A program made the translations under genes and the position numbers. From assembly GCA_024233455.1 (NCBI GenBank), contig JACKPP010000001.1, positions 372,001 to 436,000 on the forward strand: a stretch of 64,000 nt of DNA, read 5' to 3'. The DNA is from Chlamydiales bacterium. Its GTDB lineage: Bacteria; Chlamydiota; Chlamydiia; Chlamydiales; JACKPQ01. Below are positions 44,140 through 52,826 of the stretch, piece by piece. The first letter of the stretch is position 1. Each line of letters begins with the position of its first letter. The notes below the pieces were generated by a model that worked only from the letters and a program-made list of their open reading frames with translations, was not told the origin of the DNA and made no database searches.

Positions 44140-44261
44140 CGCACAGGATCGACGTTTTCTTCCGACTGGACCAAACGGTCCAAATTCACTTCTTCTTCAG
44201 CATCACTTGAAGGCTGACACGCCACCAAAAAAAAGCAAGCGACTAACAATACGTATCTCAT
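44136..44261 (-). CDS. Small lipoprotein, 41 residues
   Basis: A minus-strand frame from ATG 44261 (AGAGG 5 bases upstream) to TAG 44136 encodes a 41-residue protein. It has a hydrophobic signal (RYVLLVACFFLVAC), a lipobox LVAC, and a short acidic tail (SSDAEEEVNLDRL). Two small features support it: the lipobox is exact and the frame has a good ribosome site. It overlaps the 3' end of ogt by 4 bases. The mature part would be only about 27 residues, similar to other small envelope lipoproteins. The function is unknown. Confidence 0.6.
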   Translation of the reverse strand: MRYVLLVACFFLVACQPSSDAEEEVNLDRLVQSEENVDPVR

Positions 44262-44390
44262 AGCCTCTTTATACACGATGTTTAGCATTTACCGCAGTCT
44301 CAATTATATTCAAAACTTTAAATGACTGATTTTGAATTAGTTATTAAATATATAACTTATTTTAAATATTTTTTTTCAAAATAGCGCGAA

Positions 44391-44408
44391 TTGGCACGAA
44401 ATTTGCAT
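44391..44408 (+). promoter_or_regulatory. Consensus sigma-54 promoter
   Basis: The sequence TTGGCACGAAATTTGCAT matches the sigma-54 -24/-12 consensus TGGCACG-N4-TTGCA exactly, including spacing. It lies about 33 bases before the ATG of the 62-residue coiled-coil gene, which is a normal distance. The AtoC regulator at 27758 is a candidate activator; no upstream activator site is identified. Confidence 0.8.
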
Positions 44409-44439
44409 ATATAGAAAGTAAGAAACAAAGAGGTATACT

Positions 44440-44628
44440 ATGTCACCAGATGAAATGGAAACTAAAATTGCTAAGCTTGAGTCGGTCAATGACCAGCTCC
44501 AAGCAGAATTTGACCACCTCGATATGCTGCTGCGAGAAATCGGCTTTGCAGCTGGCATCGAGACGCTAAAAGAAGCAGCTAAAGAGCTCTTAGACAAGAA
44601 CAAAGACCCCTCAGACGGAGACGCTTAA
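44440..44628 (+). CDS. Small coiled-coil protein under a sigma-54 promoter
   Basis: A 62-residue acidic protein that is helical throughout, with heptad-like spacing (IAKLESVNDQLQAEFDHLDM, then LLREIGFAAGIETLKEAAKE). It has no signal peptide or membrane segment. AAGAGG lies about 8 bases before the ATG. The consensus sigma-54 promoter just upstream makes this the clearest sigma-54 target in the window. Small helical proteins of this size are often type III secretion chaperones or adaptors, but no family is recognised. It converges with the SNF2 helicase gene (4-base overlap). Confidence 0.75.
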   Translation: MSPDEMETKIAKLESVNDQLQAEFDHLDMLLREIGFAAGIETLKEAAKELLDKNKDPSDGDA

Positions 44629-46718
44629 AGAAGCGTTAACAGATCTGAAGTTGTAGGCTCAAGTAGAGCCTCGGCCATTTGTGCTTTATTGATTTTAAGC
44701 GTGCGGATACGCTCTTCGATCGTGCCTACTGTATAGTAGCGCTTGGCGATGACCGCGGATTTGCGCCCTATGCGATGTGCTCGATCAATCGCCTGATTTT
44801 CAACTGCTTCGTTCCACCAAGGATCGTAAAGTAGAATATAATCGGCAGCGGTCAAATTAAGACCCATGCCACCTGCTTTTAGGCTAATTAGAAACGCAGC
44901 CTTTCCAGGGTCAGTTTGGAATTGCTCCACTAGACTGGCCCTGCTTTTTGTTTTTCCATCTAAGCGTAAATAGGGATGGGATAATTTTTGACCAACGATG
45001 TCTAGCATAGATGTGAATTGACTAAAAATGACAACTTTATACCCGGCGGCAATGATCTCTTCAGCGTCGGTGATAAGTCGATCTAATTTCGACCAGCTAT
45101 TGTGCGTATTTTTGACTAGGTTTGGATGGCACGCAAGTTGCCGTAGGCGCAAAATACCTTCTAATATCTCCATGCGAGATGCGTTTTCTTTATGGATAAG
45201 CCCCGATCTTAACTTAGCCTCAAACTCTTGGTAAAATAGCAGCTCTTCATCATCTAAGCTGACAAAGACGTCTTGAATAATTTTAGGCGGCAGATCTTTG
45301 GCCACTTCTGATTTGGTGCGCCTCAAAAGAAAGGGACACGGAGAGGTTGCTCCAGGGGCTGCAAATTTGAGCTGTGTTTGAAGCTCTTCGGCTTTATTTT
45401 CAACGGGCGTTCCGGTTAGAGAAATGCGCACATCTGCCTTTAGTTGAATTGCTGCTTTAAACGTTTGACTACGAGGATTTTTAATAGCTGTTGCCTCATC
45501 TAAGACCACGCAAGCATAGTGATAGTGGGATAACTCATCAGAAGCGCGAAGACAGCCGTAACTCGTTAAAATAAAGTGCATATCATCAATGCCCTCTAGC
45601 GTTCTATCTGGGCCGTAATAGAGCTGAAGCTTTTTTTCGGGCAAAAACGTCTGGAATTCATTTTGCCACTGAAACAAAAGCGAGGTTGGCACCACAATTA
45701 AAGTCGGTCGGCAAACTGTCATCTGAGAAAAAAATGCCAGCACCTGGACAGTCTTGCCCAGGCCCATTTCGTCCGCTAAAATTCCGCCTAATTTTGACCT
45801 GGACCAAAACGAGAGCCAATTGAGACCTTCTAGCTGATAAGGGTGGAGTTTGCCGGCAAATCCGGGACCTGGAGAGGTTTCCTCGAAGGGGGCTAAATGG
45901 TGCCGCAGATCTTCTGCTTGCCGGCTAGGGCTTTCAAACAGGCCAATTTGCAATTTTGGAACTTTTAGCTGTTTTGGAACCTCTGCTGCCATCAAAATAG
46001 GGTCGAGCAATCCCACTGCACCATCTAGCCTCACAAACAGCCCCGAGCCCAAAGCAGCTTCAATCGGAGCTACATGGTTACCAAACTCAATATGCCCATC
46101 TAACATGGCATACTTCTCATCTGAGAGCACTTTTGTCTGAATATCTGTTTGCAAAACCACGGGCTGACCATTTTTTACAATCGACCAGCCGCTAGCGCTT
46201 AGCTCTTGCAGTTTAGCAAACACCTGATCAATAGAGCAGCCCATCTGCCCTAACTCGGCTTTTGGTCCGCTTACACATCTCCATTCAGACCCGTGATAAT
46301 CACACAATTCCAAGATTTTTTTCTCGCATGGTCTGGGCATGTCTGGCGTGCCATAATCCTTATAAAACGCAGCGTATTCTTCATTTAGAAGAAGCGCTGG
46401 ACCAGACTGCAATCTATCAAACCACTCTTTGGGCAAATCGTGATCGAGTAAATGCAAAACACCTTTATCTAGCAGCAAAAAATCGGAAAAAATAATAGTC
46501 TCTTCTAGTGCCAGCGTGTGTTTACCAAGTTGGATAGAAATAGAAAGGATCACTCCATCGCTATCGCCATCGACGAGGAAAGAGGCTATGCCAACGGTAT
46601 AGGGATCGAAAATGATTTTCTTATTGTCGTAAAAAACAGGACCCGAGCGCAGCACGTCAACGGCTCGACCTGGCAAAAGCGGCTTACCGTCAAGCAAAGG
46701 ACCTTTTTCTAAAAGCAC
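44625..46718 (-). CDS. SNF2-family DNA-dependent ATPase/helicase
   Basis: 697 residues. The ATPase core has motif I ILADEMGLGKTVQ (about residues 313-325), motif II VVLDEATAIKNPRS (DEAT variant), motif III SLTGTPVENK and motif VI IDRAHRIGR. The N-terminal region (1-280) is lineage-variable. The C-terminal region ends shortly after motif VI. These enzymes move along DNA and remodel DNA-protein or RNA polymerase complexes, like RapA. C. trachomatis has two such genes (CT555, CT708). Its start overlaps trhO by 10 bases. Confidence 0.9.
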   Translation of the reverse strand: MLLEKGPLLDGKPLLPGRAVDVLRSGPVFYDNKKIIFDPYTVGIASFLVDGDSDGVILSISIQLGKHTLALEETIIFSDFLLLDKGVLHLLDHDLPKEWFDRLQSGPALLLNEEYAAFYKDYGTPDMPRPCEKKILELCDYHGSEWRCVSGPKAELGQMGCSIDQVFAKLQELSASGWSIVKNGQPVVLQTDIQTKVLSDEKYAMLDGHIEFGNHVAPIEAALGSGLFVRLDGAVGLLDPILMAAEVPKQLKVPKLQIGLFESPSRQAEDLRHHLAPFEETSPGPGFAGKLHPYQLEGLNWLSFWSRSKLGGILADEMGLGKTVQVLAFFSQMTVCRPTLIVVPTSLLFQWQNEFQTFLPEKKLQLYYGPDRTLEGIDDMHFILTSYGCLRASDELSHYHYACVVLDEATAIKNPRSQTFKAAIQLKADVRISLTGTPVENKAEELQTQLKFAAPGATSPCPFLLRRTKSEVAKDLPPKIIQDVFVSLDDEELLFYQEFEAKLRSGLIHKENASRMEILEGILRLRQLACHPNLVKNTHNSWSKLDRLITDAEEIIAAGYKVVIFSQFTSMLDIVGQKLSHPYLRLDGKTKSRASLVEQFQTDPGKAAFLISLKAGGMGLNLTAADYILLYDPWWNEAVENQAIDRAHRIGRKSAVIAKRYYTVGTIEERIRTLKINKAQMAEALLEPTTSDLLTLL

Positions 46719-47653
46719 TGTTTCTCTTCAAAGGGCAATTTGCGGTAGGGTTTTGGACGCTCATCTGCATCGAATTTACGCACGCGTTTTGCGCCCATGC
46801 ATTCAGTGCTACAGCAGCCATTGTGCTCTTTGGCGCACTTAGGGCAAGCCAAGAAAAGCTTATTGCAATCCATATGCGCGCAATTGAGATAGGTGTCATT
46901 TTTTACGCCACAAAAACTGCACGTGCTTATCGTTTCTCCAGAATCTGTGGGGCTAAGCGGCACTGCCAAGCGATCATCAAAGACAAACAGCTTTCCCTTC
47001 CAGTGTTTGGATCCCATTTTCTCACCGTAACGAATTACTCCACCATCGAGTTGAACCACATTTTTATACCCCTTTTCACGCATCATCGCCGAATAAACCT
47101 CGCAGCGAATGCCGCCTGTACAGTACATCATCACCGTGGTTGTTTCTGGATCGTAATCACTTTTGAGCTCATCGGCAAGTTTAGGAAACTCTCTAAACGT
47201 TTCTAGTTGAGGGCAAAAGGCCCCCTCGAAATGGCCAACTGCGCTCTCATAATCATTGCGCACATCCAATACAAGTGTGTGATCATCCCGCGTCTCCAGC
47301 ATTTCTGCCCATTTTTCGGCGGAAATATGGCCACCACCCAGTTCCAATTTAACCTTAGCATCCAAGGCCACGAGCTGCTCGCGCATTTTTACCGTTGCTT
47401 TGGCAAACACATGCTCTGGGGCTTCTTGAAGCTTAAACTCAATTGAGGCAAAAGCTGGCTTGTTTTTTAGCCATTCCATGTACTCATGCGCCGCCTGTTT
47501 TGAGGCGCTCATCTGGCCATTAATTCCCTCATGTGAAATATAAATGCGACAGCGGATATCACGAGATTTAAAGAATTTTTTATGTTCTTTAATCTCCCTT
47601 TCCGCATCTTCCACTGACGTAAATAAATAATAGGCTAAAACGACATATTCCAT
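46709..47653 (-). CDS. trhO: tRNA uridine(34) hydroxylase (rhodanese, TrhO/YceA)
   Basis: 314 residues. An N-terminal domain (EYVVLAYYLFTSVEDAEREI) is followed by a rhodanese domain with the active loop YCTGGIRCE (about residues 177-185), which marks the TrhO group that makes 5-hydroxyuridine at tRNA position 34. The C-terminus is Cys-rich (CSFC, HMDCNKLFLACPKC, CCSTEC), consistent with a zinc module. AGGGG lies upstream of the ATG. C. trachomatis CT627 has the same arrangement next to rpsD. Confidence 0.92.
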   Translation of the reverse strand: MEYVVLAYYLFTSVEDAEREIKEHKKFFKSRDIRCRIYISHEGINGQMSASKQAAHEYMEWLKNKPAFASIEFKLQEAPEHVFAKATVKMREQLVALDAKVKLELGGGHISAEKWAEMLETRDDHTLVLDVRNDYESAVGHFEGAFCPQLETFREFPKLADELKSDYDPETTTVMMYCTGGIRCEVYSAMMREKGYKNVVQLDGGVIRYGEKMGSKHWKGKLFVFDDRLAVPLSPTDSGETISTCSFCGVKNDTYLNCAHMDCNKLFLACPKCAKEHNGCCSTECMGAKRVRKFDADERPKPYRKLPFEEKQCF

Positions 47654-47782
47654 GAAAAACCCCTAATTTTTGATACCAGCATACGGAAGATTTGCCCATT
47701 TGTCAATTTCCTCTTGCCCAAAACATCCTCAAAACACTACAATGGGTCAAGTATTTTAAATAACTATTGAGAGACTTCAATT

Positions 47783-48403
47783 ATGGTACGCTATACAGGC
47801 CCAAAAAACCGCATCGCTCGTAGATTCGGTGCTAACATCTTCGGAAGAGCCCGCAACCCCCTATTGCACAAACCCAACCCCCCAGGCATGCATGGCGCTC
47901 GCCGCAAGAAAAAGTCTGACTACGGTGCTCAGCTAGAAGAGCAGCAAAAACTCAAAGCTGCCTATGGAATGCTCACCCTAAAAAAACTTCTTAGCTACTA
48001 CAACGAAGCTGTTCGCCAGGAAGGCAATACCGCCCACGTTTTCATCCAGCAACTAGAGTGCCGCTTAGATAACATCGTCTACCGCCTCAAATTTGCCCCT
48101 AGTATTTTCAGCGCTCAACAGCTTGTTGCCCACGGCCACGTCCTAGTAGACGGCAAAAAAGTCGATATTCGCTCATTTCAGGTACAGCCTGGAATGACCA
48201 TCTCGATTAAGCCCAAGTCACAAAGCATGTCAATTATCAAACATTCTCTTGAAAATACATCGCATGAAGTGCCGGGATACCTATCGTTAGATCCCAAAGC
48301 TTTTTCTGGAAAGCTAGAAATGCTACCAGAGCATGACCAGATTCCTCTACCAATGCCGATCAACGTTCCGTTGGTTTGCGAATTCTTAGCCCACACTCAC
48401 TAA
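47783..48403 (+). CDS. rpsD: 30S ribosomal protein S4
   Basis: A 206-residue S4 with the N-terminal RYTGPKNRIARRFG and the S4 RNA-binding domain (about 95-155, LECRLDNIVYRLKFAPSIF ... HGHVLVDGKKVDI). It nucleates 30S assembly. The protein is chlamydial-like in sequence and slightly basic. It is divergent from trhO and stands alone rather than in the alpha ribosomal operon, as in C. trachomatis (CT626). Confidence 0.96.
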   Translation: MVRYTGPKNRIARRFGANIFGRARNPLLHKPNPPGMHGARRKKKSDYGAQLEEQQKLKAAYGMLTLKKLLSYYNEAVRQEGNTAHVFIQQLECRLDNIVYRLKFAPSIFSAQQLVAHGHVLVDGKKVDIRSFQVQPGMTISIKPKSQSMSIIKHSLENTSHEVPGYLSLDPKAFSGKLEMLPEHDQIPLPMPINVPLVCEFLAHTH

Positions 48404-48478
48404 ACTTCAGTGAATTTGTAGCGCGTCATTTCACCCCTTTTAGTGGTGATGGTGGCGCGCACATGTTGAAACGGCATT

Positions 48479-49939
48479 TTATCTATATAAAAATCGCTTA
48501 GGAACAAATTTTAGAAGAAGAGCAAAGATCACCAGAAAACAAATGAAAGGATAAATTAGATTTAAAAGTTGCGCACCTATAGTTCTAGGAAAATCAACAC
48601 CTTGAAAAAGGGGATCGGGGTAAAATAATACGGAGATAAAAGCGGCAATTCCACTATAAACCGTCAGCCTTATTAATGTTTTTTTGAGGGCGGCATCAAA
48701 AGGTTTATAAGCATTCATTAGGTATAAAGCATTAAAAATTTGGCTCAGCGAGGTGGCAATGGCAATACTTAGGACCCCCCACCTAAATACAAAGACCATC
48801 AGGCTGTTCAAAATAAGGTTTACACCAACAGTCAGCACTGCCGCCACCGATGGTATACGGTAATTTTTCTGGGCAAAGGCAAACGCTGCCAGCATCATCA
48901 CCAGTGCCGAGGGAAACAACCCCAGGCCATAACCCCATAGACACAGCGTTGTTTGATAAGTAGCCTCAGAGGTAAACCCCCCATGACCAAACAGCAGATT
49001 AACCCCTGCTGCGGCACATGGTATTAGTGCAAAAGAAACCGGTATTAAAAACAGGGCACACTTCTCAATAGCGTACTGCAAAAGGGCCAGCGTTCTCTCC
49101 TTGGCCAGCGCCGGTAACAATGCAGTTGACCAGGCCATTCCAAACAGCACCAGAGGCAGCTGTTGCAGGCGTATGGCATACCAAAGGTAGGCAGGCCCCT
49201 CCAAAGAGGCATACCTGGCAAAAAGAGCGTCCAGAGCATTATTAATCTGGCTGGCCCCCACCCCTAAAATGCCCAAAGCAAAAGGCAGCATAACCGCTCT
49301 CACTTCAGCAGAAAAGGGACGCGTGGTTTTGACAAAAGACCAAGTCAATTCTTTAAAAATAGGCACAAAACTCACCAGCCACTGCAGGGCAAAGGCCACG
49401 ACCACCGCTATGCTCAAATGGTGCATAGCAAATTCATCATAGCGAAAAGCCAAAACCGCAAAAATCCAGATCGCATTAAAAGCAATCGGTGCTGCACTTG
49501 ATAAAAAAAAGCGATTTTCGCACTGAAGGTATGCACTGGAAAGCCCGTAAAGACAAATAAAAAACAACCCAGGTAGCATTAATCGCGTTAAATTTGCCAC
49601 ATCACCTGAGGGCAACAAAAACATTGCCGGAATAATAATCGCAATCAAAACCAGGGCCATCGATGCAAAGAAGTCGCAGAAAAACTTAAGCGCCTTCTCT
49701 GGTGATTCTAAGCGTAGAGTTTCAAAATGGGGAATAAAGCTAGATGCCAAGGGGGATTCGCCAAATAAACGTCTAGCAAGATTGGCAAAACGGAACGCAA
49801 TCATGAAAGCTGCCACTGCAGGCGTTGCACCAAAGCAGACTGCCATCGCCAAATCACGGCCAAAGCCCGTGAGGCGACTTAAGAAGGTTCCGGAGAAAAA
49901 GGCTCTTGCCGAGCGGGTTAATATTTTAGCAGCTTGCAT
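48479..49939 (-). CDS. murJ: Lipid II flippase MurJ (MviN)
   Basis: About 486 residues and 13-14 transmembrane helices. The family motif AMAVCFGATPAVAAFMIAFR follows the first helix, then LARRLFGESPLASSFIP. MurJ moves lipid II across the inner membrane for peptidoglycan synthesis. The start ATG 49939 is preferred over the TTG at 49981, because the upstream part contains the probable -10 element. It is divergent from nfo, matching CT624-CT625 order. Confidence 0.92.
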   Translation of the reverse strand: MQAAKILTRSARAFFSGTFLSRLTGFGRDLAMAVCFGATPAVAAFMIAFRFANLARRLFGESPLASSFIPHFETLRLESPEKALKFFCDFFASMALVLIAIIIPAMFLLPSGDVANLTRLMLPGLFFICLYGLSSAYLQCENRFFLSSAAPIAFNAIWIFAVLAFRYDEFAMHHLSIAVVVAFALQWLVSFVPIFKELTWSFVKTTRPFSAEVRAVMLPFALGILGVGASQINNALDALFARYASLEGPAYLWYAIRLQQLPLVLFGMAWSTALLPALAKERTLALLQYAIEKCALFLIPVSFALIPCAAAGVNLLFGHGGFTSEATYQTTLCLWGYGLGLFPSALVMMLAAFAFAQKNYRIPSVAAVLTVGVNLILNSLMVFVFRWGVLSIAIATSLSQIFNALYLMNAYKPFDAALKKTLIRLTVYSGIAAFISVLFYPDPLFQGVDFPRTIGAQLLNLIYPFICFLVIFALLLKFVPKRFLYR

Positions 49940-49960
49940 CGCGGTTTCATTTAGGCTAAT

Positions 49961-49978
49961 ATTATACTCAAGTGAAAT
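49961..49978 (-). promoter_or_regulatory. murJ promoter element shared with nfo
   Basis: On the minus strand ATTTCACTTGAGTATAAT, whose last six bases are a -10 hexamer. An almost identical element (ATTTCACTTGAGTACAAT) lies in the opposite orientation at 50098-50115. Confidence 0.55.
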
Positions 49979-50097
49979 CAAAAATCATGGATTTAACTAG
50001 GAAGCTTCTCAAATTTTTTGACTAAAGACGGGGACACAACCCAAAGTAAAGGCGAAAAATTTGAGGGAAAGCTAACACGGTTAAAAACTGGTTTTTA

Positions 50098-50115
50098 ATT
50101 TCACTTGAGTACAAT
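50098..50115 (+). promoter_or_regulatory. nfo promoter element shared with murJ
   Basis: ATTTCACTTGAGTACAAT, ending in the -10-like TACAAT, lies 28 bases before the nfo ATG. It differs from the divergent murJ element at one of 18 bases. Confidence 0.55.
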
Positions 50116-50143
50116 CTAACCTATTTGTTTTTTGGAGACAAGT

Positions 50144-50998
50144 ATGCAAGAAATTCTTGTCGGAGCTCATTTTTCTGCAGCAGGCGGCGTCCATAACGCC
50201 GTGATACGCGCTGCCGAAATGGAGGCCACGACATTACAGCTGTTTACTAGCAACCAGAAGCAATGGAGCTCCCGCCCAATCGAGCCAGAAATTGTAGAAA
50301 AATTCTTAGCTCTAGTCGAAGAAACGGGCATGCAAAAAATCATGAGCCATGACAGCTACCTCATCAACCTTGGTTCCCCCAAACAAGACCTACTAGAAAA
50401 AAGCATTGCCGCTTTTAAAGGTGAAATTGAAAGATGTACCCAACTTAAGCTCTCCTACATGAACTTTCATCCCGGCGCTGCCACGGGTAGTGAAGAAGAA
50501 GAATGCCTCGATACAATCGCACGCAGCATACTTAAATGCCAGAGTTTGGCCACAAAAGATGACGCCCCGCTACTTCTTTTGGAATCTACCGCAGGTCAGG
50601 GTACCGCACTTGGCTGGCGCTTTGAGCACCTAGCTCATATCATCGAAAAAGTCGCACCCAAAATGCCTATTGGCGTTTGCATCGATACCTGTCATGTTTT
50701 TGCAGCCGGCTACGACATACGGGATAAAAAGGCGTGGGATCACACATTGAAAGAGTTCGATGACGTGGTAGGCCTTAAGTACCTAAAAGCATTGCATGTC
50801 AACGACTCTCTTAAGCCGCTAGGATCGCGACGTGATCGTCATGCTAATCTGGGAGAGGGCGAAATTGGCATCGAGAGCTTTGAGGCTATGATGCGCCACC
50901 CCAAATTGCAAAAATTACCAAAATACCTTGAAACCCCTAATGGAGATACGTGTTGGAAAAAGGAAATTCAACTCCTAAAAGACTTCGCCAAAAAATAA
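50144..50998 (+). CDS. nfo: Endonuclease IV
   Basis: A 284-residue AP endonuclease of the Nfo family that cuts 5' to abasic sites in base-excision repair. Conserved metal-site segments include GAHFSAAGGV (N-terminus), SYMNFHPGA (about residue 105), LLLESTAGQG (about 147), GVCIDTCHVFAAGYD (about 181) and HVNDSLKPLGSRRDRHANLGEGEIG (split across the domain). The start at 50144 has TGGAGAC upstream. Its end overlaps the asnS start. Confidence 0.94.
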   Translation: MQEILVGAHFSAAGGVHNAVIRAAEMEATTLQLFTSNQKQWSSRPIEPEIVEKFLALVEETGMQKIMSHDSYLINLGSPKQDLLEKSIAAFKGEIERCTQLKLSYMNFHPGAATGSEEEECLDTIARSILKCQSLATKDDAPLLLLESTAGQGTALGWRFEHLAHIIEKVAPKMPIGVCIDTCHVFAAGYDIRDKKAWDHTLKEFDDVVGLKYLKALHVNDSLKPLGSRRDRHANLGEGEIGIESFEAMMRHPKLQKLPKYLETPNGDTCWKKEIQLLKDFAKK

Positions 50999-52377
50999 AA
51001 AGCATCTTAATTGGTGATGACAGCTTAGCAAACACCCAGGCGCGTATCTCTGGATGGATACGCACTGCCCGGATACAAAAAACCTTCACCTTCATGGAAG
51101 TAAATGACGGCTCGTCACTTGCTAACTTGCAAGTTATCATCGATCAAGACTTCCCCAGCTACGAACAAATTAAAGATCAGCTCTCTACTGGATCCAGCGT
51201 CACTGTCGATGGACTCATCGTCAAAAGTCCCGGTCAAAACCAAAAATTCGAACTGCAAGCTTGTGCCATCACTATCCACGGCACTTGTCCAGCAGACACC
51301 TACCCTCTGCAAAAAAAACGCCACTCCTTTGAATTCTTGCGCACCATTGCACACTTACGCCCTCGCACTAACACCCAAGGTGCTGTGGCCAGAGTGAGAT
51401 CACGCCTGGCCTTTGCCACGCATAGCTTTTTTCAAGAGCGTGGATTTTACTTCTTACAATCTCCCATCATTACCGCCTCGGACTGCGAGGGTGCAGGACA
51501 AATGTTCAAAGTCACCGCCCTTGACCTGGAAAACCCTCCTAAAACACCCGAAGGGGAAATCGACTACACCCAGGATTTTTTCCATCAGCCCACCTTTCTT
51601 ACCGTCTCAGGCCAGCTCAATGCTGAAAGCTACGCCTGCGCCCTATCGGATGTCTACACCTTTGGACCTACTTTTCGCGCTGAAAACTCCAACACCATGC
51701 GGCACGTCGCTGAATTTTGGATGGTCGAACCTGAAATGGCCTTTGCCGAGCTACCCGATATAGCAGCTACGGCGCAAGATTACGTGCAATACCTTACGCG
51801 CGATGCCCTTGAAAACTGCCAAGAAGACATGGCTTTCTTTGACAGCTTCATCGAAAAAGGACTCATAACCCGCCTGGAAAAAATCCTCAAAAGTGACTTT
51901 GCGTATCTCACCTACACCAAAGCCATCGACCTCCTAGAAAAATCGGGCAAAAAATTTGAATACCAACCTAAATGGGGCATCGATTTGCAAACAGAGCATG
52001 AGCGCTACCTTGCTGAAGAGTACTGCAAATCCCCTCTTTTCATCACCGATTACCCCAAAGAAATCAAAGCTTTCTACATGCGCGACAATGACGATGGAAA
52101 AACCGTGGCAGCTATGGACCTGATCGTGCCGCATATCGGAGAGATCATCGGTGGCAGCCAGCGTGAAGAGCGCTTGCCTATCCTAGAAAAAAAACTCGCC
52201 GAACATAATCTGCCGCATGAAGTCTATCAATGGTACCTGGACCTGCGCCGCTTTGGCACCGTGCCGCACGGGGGCTTTGGCCTAGGATTTGAACGCCTCA
52301 TCCGCTTTATCACCGGCGTTGAAAACATCCGCGATGTCAGCGCCTTTCCAAGAGTTCCAGGTCACGCCGAATTTTAA
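50950..52377 (+). CDS. asnS: Asparaginyl-tRNA synthetase
   Basis: 475 residues. The N-terminal OB-fold (ISGWIRTARIQKTFTFMEVNDGS) and class II core are clear. AsnS-specific features include LRPRTNTQGAVARVRS, FFQERGFYFLQSPIIT, FGPTFRAENSNT and the C-terminal PHGGFGLGFERLI. The start codon is non-ATG (GTG 50950 or TTG 50953) and lies inside nfo (49-base overlap). Chlamydiaceae lack AsnS and use the Asp-tRNA amidation route, so its presence points to an environmental lineage. It converges with the TrbC-like gene. Confidence 0.93.
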   Translation: MLEKGNSTPKRLRQKIKSILIGDDSLANTQARISGWIRTARIQKTFTFMEVNDGSSLANLQVIIDQDFPSYEQIKDQLSTGSSVTVDGLIVKSPGQNQKFELQACAITIHGTCPADTYPLQKKRHSFEFLRTIAHLRPRTNTQGAVARVRSRLAFATHSFFQERGFYFLQSPIITASDCEGAGQMFKVTALDLENPPKTPEGEIDYTQDFFHQPTFLTVSGQLNAESYACALSDVYTFGPTFRAENSNTMRHVAEFWMVEPEMAFAELPDIAATAQDYVQYLTRDALENCQEDMAFFDSFIEKGLITRLEKILKSDFAYLTYTKAIDLLEKSGKKFEYQPKWGIDLQTEHERYLAEEYCKSPLFITDYPKEIKAFYMRDNDDGKTVAAMDLIVPHIGEIIGGSQREERLPILEKKLAEHNLPHEVYQWYLDLRRFGTVPHGGFGLGFERLIRFITGVENIRDVSAFPRVPGHAEF

Positions 52378-52805
52378 TCACAGCTAAAACGTGGGTTGCT
52401 GATCTTACTACCGGCATAAACGACAGTAGGAACCCGTGTAATGGCGTGCTTTTCAAAAGGAGCACTGCCAATCAAGATGGGAACACTGACACCAGCAGCT
52501 TTCAACTCTTTTAGCTTTTGCTCTGTCTTGTAAAGAGAATTTTGAAAAAATCCGCGTAAGATGAACACTCCACCGCGCGGCTTGATATCTTCAGAAAGCC
52601 TTAGCCAGATATAAGTAGGAACGCTAAAACTCATATAGACTTGCAAAGCTGGCAAGGGCTGATTGGGATAAGAACCTGTATGCTCACCTTTAGTACCGGA
52701 AAACTCTTGGGCCAAGTATTTAGCAAAACAAGTCTCCTCAATGGGGTAGTCTGTCGCATATAGACAGCCCGAGATTAAGAAAATAGCTAAGATGTATCTC
52801 CACAT
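52374..52805 (-). CDS. TrbC-like (F-type conjugation pilus assembly) lipoprotein, orphan
   Basis: 143 residues with a signal peptide and lipobox ISGC. The mature part follows the F-type TrbC pattern: QVYMSFSVPTYIWLRL, then GGVFILRGFFQNSLYKTEQK, and a C-terminal FEKHAITRVPTVVYAG. TrbC is a periplasmic assembly factor of F-like type IV secretion, a thioredoxin-like fold. No other tra genes are in the window, so it may be a relic or a recruited chaperone. Similarity is judged by eye. It is 22 bases from the upstream 662-residue gene and ends 4 bases into asnS (convergent). Confidence 0.6.
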   Translation of the reverse strand: MWRYILAIFLISGCLYATDYPIEETCFAKYLAQEFSGTKGEHTGSYPNQPLPALQVYMSFSVPTYIWLRLSEDIKPRGGVFILRGFFQNSLYKTEQKLKELKAAGVSVPILIGSAPFEKHAITRVPTVVYAGSKISNPRFSCD

Positions 52806-52826
52806 AGGCCAGCATTATACCTTGGA

